A stretch of 41,576 nt of DNA, taken from positions 1-41,576 of IMG/VR virus record IMGVR_UViG_3300025065_000015, one strand, 5' to 3'. Shown here in pieces: positions 24,701-31,065 of this stretch. This stretch comes from a virus. The translations under genes were made by a program, and so were the position numbers. Numbering within the stretch: the first letter of the stretch is position 1; each line of letters begins with the position of its first letter. The notes below the pieces were generated by a model that searched no databases, was not told where the DNA came from, and was given only the letters and a program-made list of their open reading frames with translations.

Positions 24701-27700
24701 CCTTGGGGTGGCCCACTTCCTTATCAGTACATGGATGAATTCAAGAAGGGTGTTGATGACGTTGTAAAATATGAGGACTTCAAAGAGTTAAGACAGTGGT
24801 TTATTCGGTATCACATGATTGCGGGAACGCAGATAAACAGGACGCTTGAAGGGACAGAATTGGTAATCCAGGGTGAGGATAGGGATGCGAGGGGTAATCT
24901 AAGGTACGAGATAGACACTGGCGACTGGACAGAGGTCTTTAAGGCTATATCTATGGGGCCATACGCAACACAAGCCTCTGAGGACTATTATAAAGATAGA
25001 TACAAAGGCGAAGGGGTGATTGAGGAATGGTTTGGTATCCCTGCGCCTGACCGCAAAAGTATTGGGGGTACTGTCAAGGATGCCCACAGGTCTCTCGGAA
25101 CCGTGGATGACTATGGGAATGTTTACGAAGCCAGCGATCTCATGGGTGAGTTGGGTAAATTAGAGGCTTCCGTGGGAAGTAAGCGGTGGAGAGAATCAGA
25201 TAATGAGTTTGTACAAGCCAGAAAGGATTATGAGGACGCTGACTCCACATACAAAGGTTTTGGTTCAAAGAAGCCGATAAACATAAACACTGACCCATCT
25301 GAAGGGGATACACTAGAGGATTATATTGGCCAGTGGGTTGAACGCAGCCAGATAGAGAGCGAAACGGAACTGAAGGAATTTGACAAGAGGAATCCTGACG
25401 CTGAATTAGGAAACCTTTCTCTTCGGACTATCGACCTTTTGAGACAGTATCACGAACTTGACGAGGAAGACCAGGGGGAGTTTTTGAGAGATAATCCCGA
25501 TATCAACATATCCCCTCGTGACGCATGGCTTAAAAAGAACCCCAAAGAGAACGCTATCCTTGCAATATGGGGAAAGGCTCATGTATTGACTCGTGAGGCT
25601 TTCAATATCGCTCAAGGGTTACTTGAGAAATACGATATCCCTGACAGCGCGGTAGAGGACTACTTCCCGAACAAAACCATAGTAGATCAAGGGTTGTTTG
25701 AGTATTACAAGAACGCTGCTATGTACGCTCCGAATAGCGCAGAAGCTATGTTGACTCTCTTGGACTTGCAAGACGAAGGAAAACACGAATTGATAACCTT
25801 CCTTGACCGAGAGATGCCTGAAAAGCCGAGAGAATTTTATGAGATTACGGTAAAGCACAGGGCAGAAGATGACGAGTATGAGGGATACGGACAGTTCAAT
25901 TCCCCTTACTATATCGCTGATGACGAGGCAAGGGCGGTTGCTCGAGATGAGTTCCTTCAGGGGGATGAAGAATATCGAGTGGCAAGGATAAGGCGTGATG
26001 CTTTAGGTGCTGGCCTTCCGGAACACCTTATTCCGAACCACGTTGAATATAGCGAACTGCCTACTCAGGGCTACGCAAGGGAACGATACCTCAGAGACAA
26101 TCAGAAATACTACAAAGCATGGCTGACAATGGGTGAGGGTCATGCCGAGGTAGACTTCGATGCAATCCCGAATCCGAAGTATGACGAACTCCTGTTTAAG
26201 TTTGAGAGTGAGATAGTTGAGTATGACACTCTCGACGAAGACCAGAGACAGCCTTACTTAGACCGTAACACTCAATTCAAATCTGCACGTTACGAGATGA
26301 GGGCATATAAAGACCTATTCCCTGATGGACAAGTCAGGAACTATGTCAAATGGTACACCGATTATCAGAAGAAACCAGAAGGACACGAAGGGACATGGTA
26401 CGAAGATGATTGGTTCTTGATGGAGAATCAAGGCTTTCATAATGCAATGGTAGAACAAGGTGTGTGGAAGTCTCATAGGGATTTATCAAAAGTGCCTACC
26501 CGCGAGGTTTGGGACTGGTTTAACAACGAATATCTCAAAGCAGATGTGGGTGCAGACAGATTAGTTGAACGCTTGAATTTTCCTAAAGGCGATAAATGGC
26601 TAGTTGATAGTGGTAAGGTCTCCAAGATGGCGAGTGACCCGACTTATGGAAAGGTATTATCTCCACCACTACAACCAGAGGACGATGTAGATATAACCAT
26701 AAAAGAACTAGAGAAGCAAGCCTTGGAAGATATACAACTTGGGGGGAGAAAGGCATTGATGCCGCTTCAACCAGAAGACGATGTAGAAAGCCTGTTAACC
26801 GAAGCGGATGAGTTAGACCCTGCTATACTCGAACATTTAGGTATTACCCCTGAAATGAAAGCAAGGGATATTACACCTGACCAAATCACTCAAATCAGAA
26901 ACGCGATGGAGCGAATAAGAACCAATAAAGGAACACCCGATGAGGGGTGGAATCCAACTGAGGAAGAATACAGAGAATGGGAACGGTTAGATAAGATAGA
27001 CGACCCCATTTACGAACATAACAAACGGATACAGTTGAAGGATTGGAGCCGGTCTATGTCTACGGATTTGTGGGAAGGAATGGACATTGGCTATAAACGC
27101 GAAACCATAACTTTTGAGGACGGTTCTTCCAAAGAAATGGATGTGATAGACCCCGAATCAGTTGGTCATGCCGAGTTTGCTCAGATGCACCACCGAGTTA
27201 TAAAAATTGGTGAACTTGAGATGAGGTGGGAAGTTGAGAGAATGGAAGAGTATTATTCAGGATTAAAGCCACCAGAAGAAAGAATACCCGGATATGTAAA
27301 TCAATGGTTAGAATCGTGGGGTGTACCTGAAAGTGAATGGGAGAAATGGAGAAATTACACTGTTAAAATTGCAAAAGGTGAAAATGTAGATTATGCAGGG
27401 GCATACTCACGCCGACGCAGAGATATAGATATAAACGAGCAGTATACTACACTCGAACGCGCACCAGGAATCATAGCTCACGAATTTGCCCACGTAAACT
27501 ATTTTGAGGAATTACCTGAAGAAATGGGTGGTGGTACAGAGCATGGGTATGACACTAATACATGGTATGCCAAAGCCCATGAATACGCTCAAAAGATATC
27601 CCCTGCTTACAAGAAAGCACTTGAAACATACAACGATAAAGGAACTGCTTATCTCCCAGTTGAAGGATACGCTACAGCTTATGGAACTAGACAGGATGAA

Positions 27701-27940
27701 TGGGACGTAGGGACTAAACTCCCTTGGTTCTTAGAGCCTTTCTACGGCAACCTTCTATTTGAAGTTCCTGATTTGCCGGGAGATGAGGAAAAAGCGGCTT
27801 TAGTATGGATTATCAGTTACATGAAGGACAGACTCGGCCAAGACATGACAGACGAGGAAGCAAAACTCGCGTTCTCTCAAATGGCTATGTATACACCGAG
27901 GGAAGCATTTGAAGGTTTCCCGAAAGATATTTGGGAATAA
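18785..27940 (+). CDS. Giant polyvalent virion protein with zincin motif, 3051 aa
   Basis: One frame of 9.2 kb. The first 600 residues are acidic with repeated Asp-Pro-Phe-Tyr/Ser segments. Near 630-690 lies a hydrophobic Ala-rich patch. Residues about 800-1330 contain Pro-Trp-Glu-Met-Thr-Arg-Glu-Glu-Tyr and coiled-coil-like stretches. About 1400-2000 is a helical core ending in 'Val-Val-Pro-Phe-Gln-Ser-Phe-Ala-Phe-Glu-Val-Phe-Asn' and a hydrophobic helix, as in large polyvalent phage proteins. About 2100-2600 carries repeats of the form Arg-x2-Tyr/Phe-Leu-x2-Asn. Near the end His-Glu-Phe-Ala-His (2899-2903) and a later Glu-Gly-Tyr-Ala form a gluzincin-like site. Likely an internal protein ejected with the DNA; no tape measure gene exists. 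Confidence 0.75.
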   Translation: MVTRNRPLDPKISEQLSALFGGQNYGPGDVRRPRTEPPPDISVLDEMVDAFGSGTEIDKFLEEFIPAFKEQAGRLPQFGEVFTSQQMIDLGFDTPLNDISYEFERRADKESGAGILQVLPTGERISDRGFVWPTDGSPPLTIDQWLDDDKPPQSTLAAREYYKLTDPFYREYAEKQGWDLMGIDDSVYWELAEATEEDRTNAVDIPPSSPAPFGSGFVMVPWFVSKDQEQAWVDLPQKVRQNIYAQAVMLTAQQQAAAFRVRQEQFAVDYHRVATEQAFQEGVFDEIINVQRGILSMFPDATSSDIQYPDAFLTKKINENTEEFLSLIQERGNTPETVAVLRMLGMSDEEMSKIIPVVPYALPGQYPSEGEIFTKLGKDIFKSGRERLKELPDGDWWYEDGKLHLREGVKWEGIEEYPQYIEPDLRELIDEIGMHESYPNSKAEYKSELLVALGKALEDINDPALWRIFDEMDYTPSMSSILVEYFNLTDPFSHVMLTGGSDHQRDLLKDVLKDIKSRRVDLKSDIEGFGTKKSQKGKEEQETNKAEYKELGEMLELVGAALDEKSWLERQVDPLMEDFAKGISYVGGLINPFIDKTAEGIAYRGEIAEQYDNLPLWLQLVGDAPVLLFAPSGVAAKAYFTTLRATTQRVLVREVAGAAETALTPLAAAEAAVATGAKATLSTAIKTAKFPIEKGFQVALDRGLDKWLAIQGVRGDQANKLVARFLEVNDRKFFKIAKENLEKRRAERIGKKGKEVNLQEVADDTIQQIEPLLLEAGRDTRVITGEVNPTVAVGETVVEPPTLASFPKRYLKVEPTGIPTKALTEGATKTALKEIGLTDATISKLSVEEANEILIQAGKMTPEEAQGILAKPQGKQPWEMTREEYKGYFTENKDTIKAKKGFVEGDTYVNAPGEKIKIGDGIEMSFAGRPSNMPRPWKLVDAENYYSTVDYGNHVRLTVEAKNGERMVFDNAEVYSPHPIEFEAPTLPKAPKLQEARNAAELEKRLVEPVEPAEVTQPETARLRTEHQDRITEIDNILATPGKVPSEYGTRAEYHLLLEQEVGWNRARITQANIIENSDNLDDIIQIVRDEIQKAEYELERRPSAVGKAIEARIKKKGGSAVSPKIGNQYPDMSTKSLEEYRGEMADFLKQIEVQPKPKEPPKPVTEGRVSMGDWDDPIVKLKEEFEERLANILLKQLSKDMEIKEKTALIQEMKDTLVQYTKRNLPPQLRHRLLTKIARVKTERQLEKAMDLVDKYAQRPKVIEEAKTMASEAKTLAGADQSPFTELPSAPKTEVAANKAIENFNKKVVPESPLDVGSVGYLETGNINSYVDAMPEHAALKWEALHKEIQRASAEIDALIESATHKVDRDKLTRIKTNMQGGKELTLHDIAQLGIASMQKPDGKLAAAIRKSGFYVTKKFAEYPNFEDVKYISGYFMDTSRMVQSIDGGFNGGALQRNVLWPTHSAYKASQTYQDTNKHIFQDLMKKYKMVGSSQNAKLRKTIFHLLQNPENEKVILKGFTDEERARARAFTKEVRKLYDERLNDQNLVRAKDGREPIGKIENYAQWTADRGLWAKLMGKNVAPDEMFKETIMPDFIKPNATFNPRAQARTHGLEPYLKEDDIKSLYCDYVGTASKDIFYTGIIQNAKVHAAWLKASGYDSSSALVQDWIAEVYAGKTPAITAAAEKIIPKSVLMAGYMMRRNLTRSVFPLNFKWNTLIQTSSSALTIMRTGIRNTVMGLEWFTNSKVREGIRANAYSHIIKSKRSGSVVYQDIGTQVEKNLALEGRLIDKVEHYANFLTNVVENNLTGLSIEAAYKDGLKRGYEEGSRELWEFASEGGAKTQSMYNFQDQAGVLRNKVVGVVVPFQSFAFEVFNTSRELGLIYIPIPHVKEGKPGIHLVKPRAGAWQSIGANTVDGKTLISKRLKMLAEWVAAMMVINAVADHYINRRPWQPSSFIPFYALVTHGFNAGSPWGGPLPYQYMDEFKKGVDDVVKYEDFKELRQWFIRYHMIAGTQINRTLEGTELVIQGEDRDARGNLRYEIDTGDWTEVFKAISMGPYATQASEDYYKDRYKGEGVIEEWFGIPAPDRKSIGGTVKDAHRSLGTVDDYGNVYEASDLMGELGKLEASVGSKRWRESDNEFVQARKDYEDADSTYKGFGSKKPININTDPSEGDTLEDYIGQWVERSQIESETELKEFDKRNPDAELGNLSLRTIDLLRQYHELDEEDQGEFLRDNPDINISPRDAWLKKNPKENAILAIWGKAHVLTREAFNIAQGLLEKYDIPDSAVEDYFPNKTIVDQGLFEYYKNAAMYAPNSAEAMLTLLDLQDEGKHELITFLDREMPEKPREFYEITVKHRAEDDEYEGYGQFNSPYYIADDEARAVARDEFLQGDEEYRVARIRRDALGAGLPEHLIPNHVEYSELPTQGYARERYLRDNQKYYKAWLTMGEGHAEVDFDAIPNPKYDELLFKFESEIVEYDTLDEDQRQPYLDRNTQFKSARYEMRAYKDLFPDGQVRNYVKWYTDYQKKPEGHEGTWYEDDWFLMENQGFHNAMVEQGVWKSHRDLSKVPTREVWDWFNNEYLKADVGADRLVERLNFPKGDKWLVDSGKVSKMASDPTYGKVLSPPLQPEDDVDITIKELEKQALEDIQLGGRKALMPLQPEDDVESLLTEADELDPAILEHLGITPEMKARDITPDQITQIRNAMERIRTNKGTPDEGWNPTEEEYREWERLDKIDDPIYEHNKRIQLKDWSRSMSTDLWEGMDIGYKRETITFEDGSSKEMDVIDPESVGHAEFAQMHHRVIKIGELEMRWEVERMEEYYSGLKPPEERIPGYVNQWLESWGVPESEWEKWRNYTVKIAKGENVDYAGAYSRRRRDIDINEQYTTLERAPGIIAHEFAHVNYFEELPEEMGGGTEHGYDTNTWYAKAHEYAQKISPAYKKALETYNDKGTAYLPVEGYATAYGTRQDEWDVGTKLPWFLEPFYGNLLFEVPDLPGDEEKAALVWIISYMKDRLGQDMTDEEAKLAFSQMAMYTPREAFEGFPKDIWE

Positions 27941-27990
27941 TACCATACAAAACAGTTAGTTTATAACTTTATATAGTAAGACCCTTTAGA

Positions 27991-28016
27991 GGGAGTCAGA
28001 AATGGCTCCCTTTTTT
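27991..28016 (+). terminator. Terminator after the giant gene
   Basis: GGGAGTC pairs with GGCTCCC (one T-G pair) around a six-base loop, followed by six T. It lies 50 bases after the stop and before the scaffold gene. Confidence 0.85.
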
Positions 28017-28045
28017 ATTGGGAAAAACAAAACAAAAGGAGAAAC

Positions 28046-28720
28046 ATGAGCGACGAAACTAATCCCATTGCGAGCGCAACGGCAACTGTAGAAGATGGCG
28101 CGAAAGCCCCTGCCCCTACCGTTACGAAGCCCTCAGATGGTCAAGGAAGTCCCTCGACGGAACCCGAAAAGAAACCCGAGTCAGTAGACGTAGACAAGCT
28201 ACAACACGAGCTGGATAGCGTCAAAGGCAGAGTGTCCCAATCCGACAAATCCAGAATAAGGGCTGAAAGGGAATCAAGCCAGTTAACAACTGAGCGCGAT
28301 ACCTACATGAAGCTCTTGGATAACATCGAAAAGCGGGAACTTGCCAACTGGAAAGGTGATGAAGACGGAACTGCTGTGGTCGAATTACGGCACAAAGTCA
28401 GTCGCCTTGAGGTAGAAAATGCTCGTTTGCAAGCTCAAGTCAAGTCTCAAGACGAAATAGAAGCGGCAGGCAACATAAAAGAGACGATTGCCAGTTTAGC
28501 CACCACCTATGGCGTAGATGCCAAAGTCCTTCGAGAAGCGGTTGAAGGGATAACCGATGAAGCGGTTATTGAAAGAGTGGCTAAGGCAATGGCTCCACAG
28601 GGAGTTGCCTCTGAAGAAGGGGACCCCAAGCCTTCCGCGAAAGTTCGTACCGACTCCGGTCACACTTCCGGTTCTTCTCCTGACGCATCTCTCAAAGAGA
28701 GATATCCAACTATGTACTAA
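28046..28720 (+). CDS. Scaffold-like protein, 224 aa
   Basis: ATG with AAAGGAGAAAC upstream. The chain is acidic, rich in Ala/Glu/Lys/Pro, and mostly coiled-coil between residues 45 and 150, with low-complexity ends. The size, composition and place directly before the capsid gene are typical of scaffolding proteins, which shape the prohead and are then removed. The identity rests on these general traits, since scaffolds diverge fast. Confidence 0.75.
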   Translation: MSDETNPIASATATVEDGAKAPAPTVTKPSDGQGSPSTEPEKKPESVDVDKLQHELDSVKGRVSQSDKSRIRAERESSQLTTERDTYMKLLDNIEKRELANWKGDEDGTAVVELRHKVSRLEVENARLQAQVKSQDEIEAAGNIKETIASLATTYGVDAKVLREAVEGITDEAVIERVAKAMAPQGVASEEGDPKPSAKVRTDSGHTSGSSPDASLKERYPTMY

Positions 28721-28734
28721 TAGGAGAAGAATAA

Positions 28735-29727
28735 ATGGCGACACGAGGCGCGACGTACCTGACCCTTATGGATTGGGTACAGCGAAACAAGCCCGGTGGC
28801 GGCATTGACGAAATCATAGAAGTCCTTGCGGCTTCTAATCCGATTGTAGCCGATGCGAATGTTATGGAAGGTAATCTTCCGACCGGGCACCAACACACAG
28901 AAAGAACTTCGGAACCAAGTGGAACTTGGCGTTTGATTAACAAAGGTATACAGCCCACCAAGTCCACGACCGAACAGTCGACCGACACTTGCGGGATACT
29001 CAATGCTTTCTCAAAAGTGGATGCTGACCTTGCCGAACTTAACGGCGATCAAGCAGCTTTCCGGGCATCAGAGGACAACGCTTTTGTTTCCGGTCTATCA
29101 AGCCAGGTAGCCACCGCAATTTTCTACGGTGATCAGGGAGCCAACCCCGAACAAATGCACGGACTGGACAAGCGTTATGACTCTACCAGTCAAGACCAAG
29201 TGCTGAGTGCAAGCGGGTCGGGTTCTGATAACACCTCTATCTGGTTTGTTACATGGGGGCCACAGACTGCTTCCCTTATATTCCCGAAGGGATCACCAGC
29301 CGGTCTTCAATCAAATGATCTAGGGAAAATCATGGTACATGACTCAGACACCTACGACTATATGGCGTGGGTCACTGAGCATAAATGGAAACTCGGTTTA
29401 GCAGTCATGGATTATCGGTATGTCATTCGCATTTGCAATATCGACATATCCAATTTGACCGCTGACGCTGCGAGTGGTGCTGATCTACTGGATCAGATGG
29501 TCGATGCCTATTACGCGCGTCCTACCTCAGAACTTGGGCCAATGTTGGCTAAGACATTCATTTACTGCAATCCAACTGTTGCCAAGTTCCTGCACAAGCA
29601 GGCTCAGAATAAGTCGAATGTCAATCTGACCATCGACATGCCTGCCGGTGTACCTCAAGTCAGTTTCCTGGGTGCACCTATCCATGTTTGCGACAACATC
29701 ACTGAGACGGAAGCAACCATTAGCTAG
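28735..29727 (+). CDS. Major capsid protein, BPP-1-like, 330 aa
   Basis: Start after TAGGAGAAGAATAA. Recognisable pieces include 'Leu-Thr-Leu-Met-Asp-Trp-Val-Gln-Arg', 'Ile-Ile-Glu-Val-Leu-Ala-Ala-Ser-Asn-Pro-Ile', 'Gly-Asn-Leu-Pro-Thr-Gly-His-Gln-His' and 'Phe-Tyr-Gly-Asp-Gln-Gly-Ala-Asn-Pro-Glu'. From memory this pattern matches capsid proteins of the Bordetella phage BPP-1 type, which have the HK97 fold without a large prodomain. The gene next to it, related to BPP-1 Bbp16, supports this. Forms the icosahedral shell with the scaffold and portal. Confidence 0.85.
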   Translation: MATRGATYLTLMDWVQRNKPGGGIDEIIEVLAASNPIVADANVMEGNLPTGHQHTERTSEPSGTWRLINKGIQPTKSTTEQSTDTCGILNAFSKVDADLAELNGDQAAFRASEDNAFVSGLSSQVATAIFYGDQGANPEQMHGLDKRYDSTSQDQVLSASGSGSDNTSIWFVTWGPQTASLIFPKGSPAGLQSNDLGKIMVHDSDTYDYMAWVTEHKWKLGLAVMDYRYVIRICNIDISNLTADAASGADLLDQMVDAYYARPTSELGPMLAKTFIYCNPTVAKFLHKQAQNKSNVNLTIDMPAGVPQVSFLGAPIHVCDNITETEATIS

Positions 29728-29738
29728 GAGGTTATGAA

Positions 29739-30146
29739 ATGTATATAGATCATCAAATGTTACTCAGTGACGAACAAGCCCTCGTAGCTACTGCTGCCTC
29801 TACCAATGTTGTTAATCTCTCGGCTGCGAGAAAATTCTTTGGTGGTAAACCCCTTTTCGTGGTGGTTTGCGTCGATGTTGCATTTACCACAGCTACGTCA
29901 TACGAAATCCAGGTATGCACCGATGTTGACGGAACCATTGACGGTAGTTCCACCGTGCAAATAACGACCGGGGCTATTGCGATTGCCAGTTTGACTATTG
30001 CAAGAAGCCCTATTGTGATTCCGATAGGGGCGGTGCTTGGTACTGAACAGCAGTACCTTGGCCTTTACTATATTGAGGCCGGTTCAACTGAAGAAACGGG
30101 TACTGTCACAGCCTTTATTACCGCTGATCCACAGACAAATGTTTAA
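29739..30146 (+). CDS. Bbp16-like capsid-associated protein, 135 aa
   Basis: AGGAGGTTATGAA upstream. It begins 'Met-Leu-Leu-Ser-Asp-Glu-Gln-Ala-Leu-Val-Ala-Thr-Ala-Ala-Ser-Thr-Asn-Val-Val-Asn-Leu', continues as a beta-sandwich and ends 'Thr-Ala-Phe-Ile-Thr-Ala-Asp-Pro-Gln'. The same plan is known for BPP-1 Bbp16, next to its capsid gene, which stabilises the shell. Assignment by pattern memory and gene order. Confidence 0.75.
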   Translation: MYIDHQMLLSDEQALVATAASTNVVNLSAARKFFGGKPLFVVVCVDVAFTTATSYEIQVCTDVDGTIDGSSTVQITTGAIAIASLTIARSPIVIPIGAVLGTEQQYLGLYYIEAGSTEETGTVTAFITADPQTNV

Positions 30147-30182
30147 CCAATTAGGGAATGGCAACATATCCTATTTGGTTTT
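30146..30182 (+). terminator. Terminator-like hairpin overlapping the Bbp16-like stop
   Basis: ACCAATTAGG (30146-30155) pairs with CCTATTTGGT (30170-30179) with a single mismatch, followed by four T. The T-run is short, so partial termination or an mRNA end barrier is likely. Confidence 0.55.
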
Positions 30183-30192
30183 GGAGGAATGA

Positions 30193-30576
30193 ATGAATAA
30201 ATATATGCTCGCCTTGCTTGTCTTGGTATTGGTGGTTGCCGGTGTTGCTATTGGCTGTTCGTCTGGTGGAGGTGACGACACGGATGAACAAGTACCTGAC
30301 GCAATTTTGTGGAAGGGCACACAGAAATTCAATAACGTAGAAGTGCGTAGCACGTTAACAGTTAAAAGCGGGGCCACACTCACATGTGAGGACGGGGCCA
30401 CACTCACACTGAACGATCCAACATCGGTCGGTACACACACGTTCACCGGAACGATTTATCTTAATCAATCCGGTACACCGAACGGACCTGCCGAGGGGCA
30501 ACTATACTACAACAGCTCGGTAAATGCCTTGTTCATACACAACGGAACCACATGGAGCGCGTGTAACACTTATTAA
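30193..30576 (+). CDS. Exported lipoprotein with fibre-like body, 127 aa
   Basis: ATG after TTTTGGAGGAATGA. Residues 1-22 are a lipoprotein signal peptide: Met-Asn-Lys-Tyr, a Leu/Val-rich core and Val-Ala-Ile-Gly-Cys, then a Ser/Gly linker. The body has two repeats of Ser-Gly-Ala-Thr-Leu-Thr / Asp-Gly-Ala-Thr-Leu-Thr and a 'Gly-Gln-Leu-Tyr-Tyr-Asn-Ser-Ser-Val-Asn-Ala-Leu-Phe' module, as in phage fibre proteins. A lipid anchor on a fibre-type domain is unusual and predicts a host-surface location rather than the virion. Confidence 0.8.
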   Translation: MNKYMLALLVLVLVVAGVAIGCSSGGGDDTDEQVPDAILWKGTQKFNNVEVRSTLTVKSGATLTCEDGATLTLNDPTSVGTHTFTGTIYLNQSGTPNGPAEGQLYYNSSVNALFIHNGTTWSACNTY

Positions 30577-30601
30577 AGCAAGGTAAAAACACAAACCACA
30601 G

Positions 30602-30632
30602 GAGGGAGGTCGGAAACGGCCTCCCTCATTTT
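30602..30632 (+). terminator. Terminator after the first lipoprotein gene
   Basis: An 11-bp stem (30602-30612 with 30617-30627) on a GAAA tetraloop, followed by ATTTTATTT. Same GGGAGG/CCTCCC family as other late-region hairpins. Confidence 0.8.
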
Positions 30633-30648
30633 ATTTAAGAGGTAACAG

Positions 30649-31065
30649 ATGGCACATAAAACACTCACAGGGATTATCGATGAGGTAAAGACATCTCTCA
30701 GGGCAACCGGAGTTTCTACCTCTGTGTATGTCGAAGCTGAGATAACAGATGGGGCTATCACTCGTAGCGCGAGGTATATGTCTCTCACGGTTGAGGATGG
30801 ATCTGGCGCGGGTGCAGATACTCTCAAAACTATCAATTCCGGTGGGTGTGCGGATGGAACGCGGCTGACTCTCAAACTCACCTACGGAACCTCAGATGAC
30901 TATGTGACCCATGAACACGGTTCTGGGAATCTTGAACTGATGGAAATAGCGGATGTAGGGCGAGACTTCACACAAAACAGTCTTACAGATCGTATCGAGT
31001 ATGAGCGGGATTCAACCAATGAAGTATGGGTTGAATGTTGGAGACATAGTGGAGAAGCGATATGA
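30649..31065 (+). CDS. Beta-type fibre module protein, 138 aa
   Basis: ATG after TTAAGAGGTAACAG. Core: 'Asp-Thr-Leu-Lys-Thr-Ile-Asn-Ser-Gly-Gly', 'Gly-Thr-Arg-Leu-Thr-Leu-Lys', 'His-Gly-Ser-Gly-Asn-Leu-Glu-Leu' and a final 'Glu-Val-Trp-Val-Glu-Cys-Trp', the strand order of a common phage fibre end module. No signal peptide is seen. Its stop overlaps the start of the large lipoprotein (ATGA), so the two products are probably made together and may interact. Confidence 0.65.
   Translation: MAHKTLTGIIDEVKTSLRATGVSTSVYVEAEITDGAITRSARYMSLTVEDGSGAGADTLKTINSGGCADGTRLTLKLTYGTSDDYVTHEHGSGNLELMEIADVGRDFTQNSLTDRIEYERDSTNEVWVECWRHSGEAI

Noticed and set aside
28735-30146. Diversity-generating retroelement as in BPP-1
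   Set aside because: The capsid genes recall BPP-1, but no reverse transcriptase gene or template/variable repeat pair is visible.
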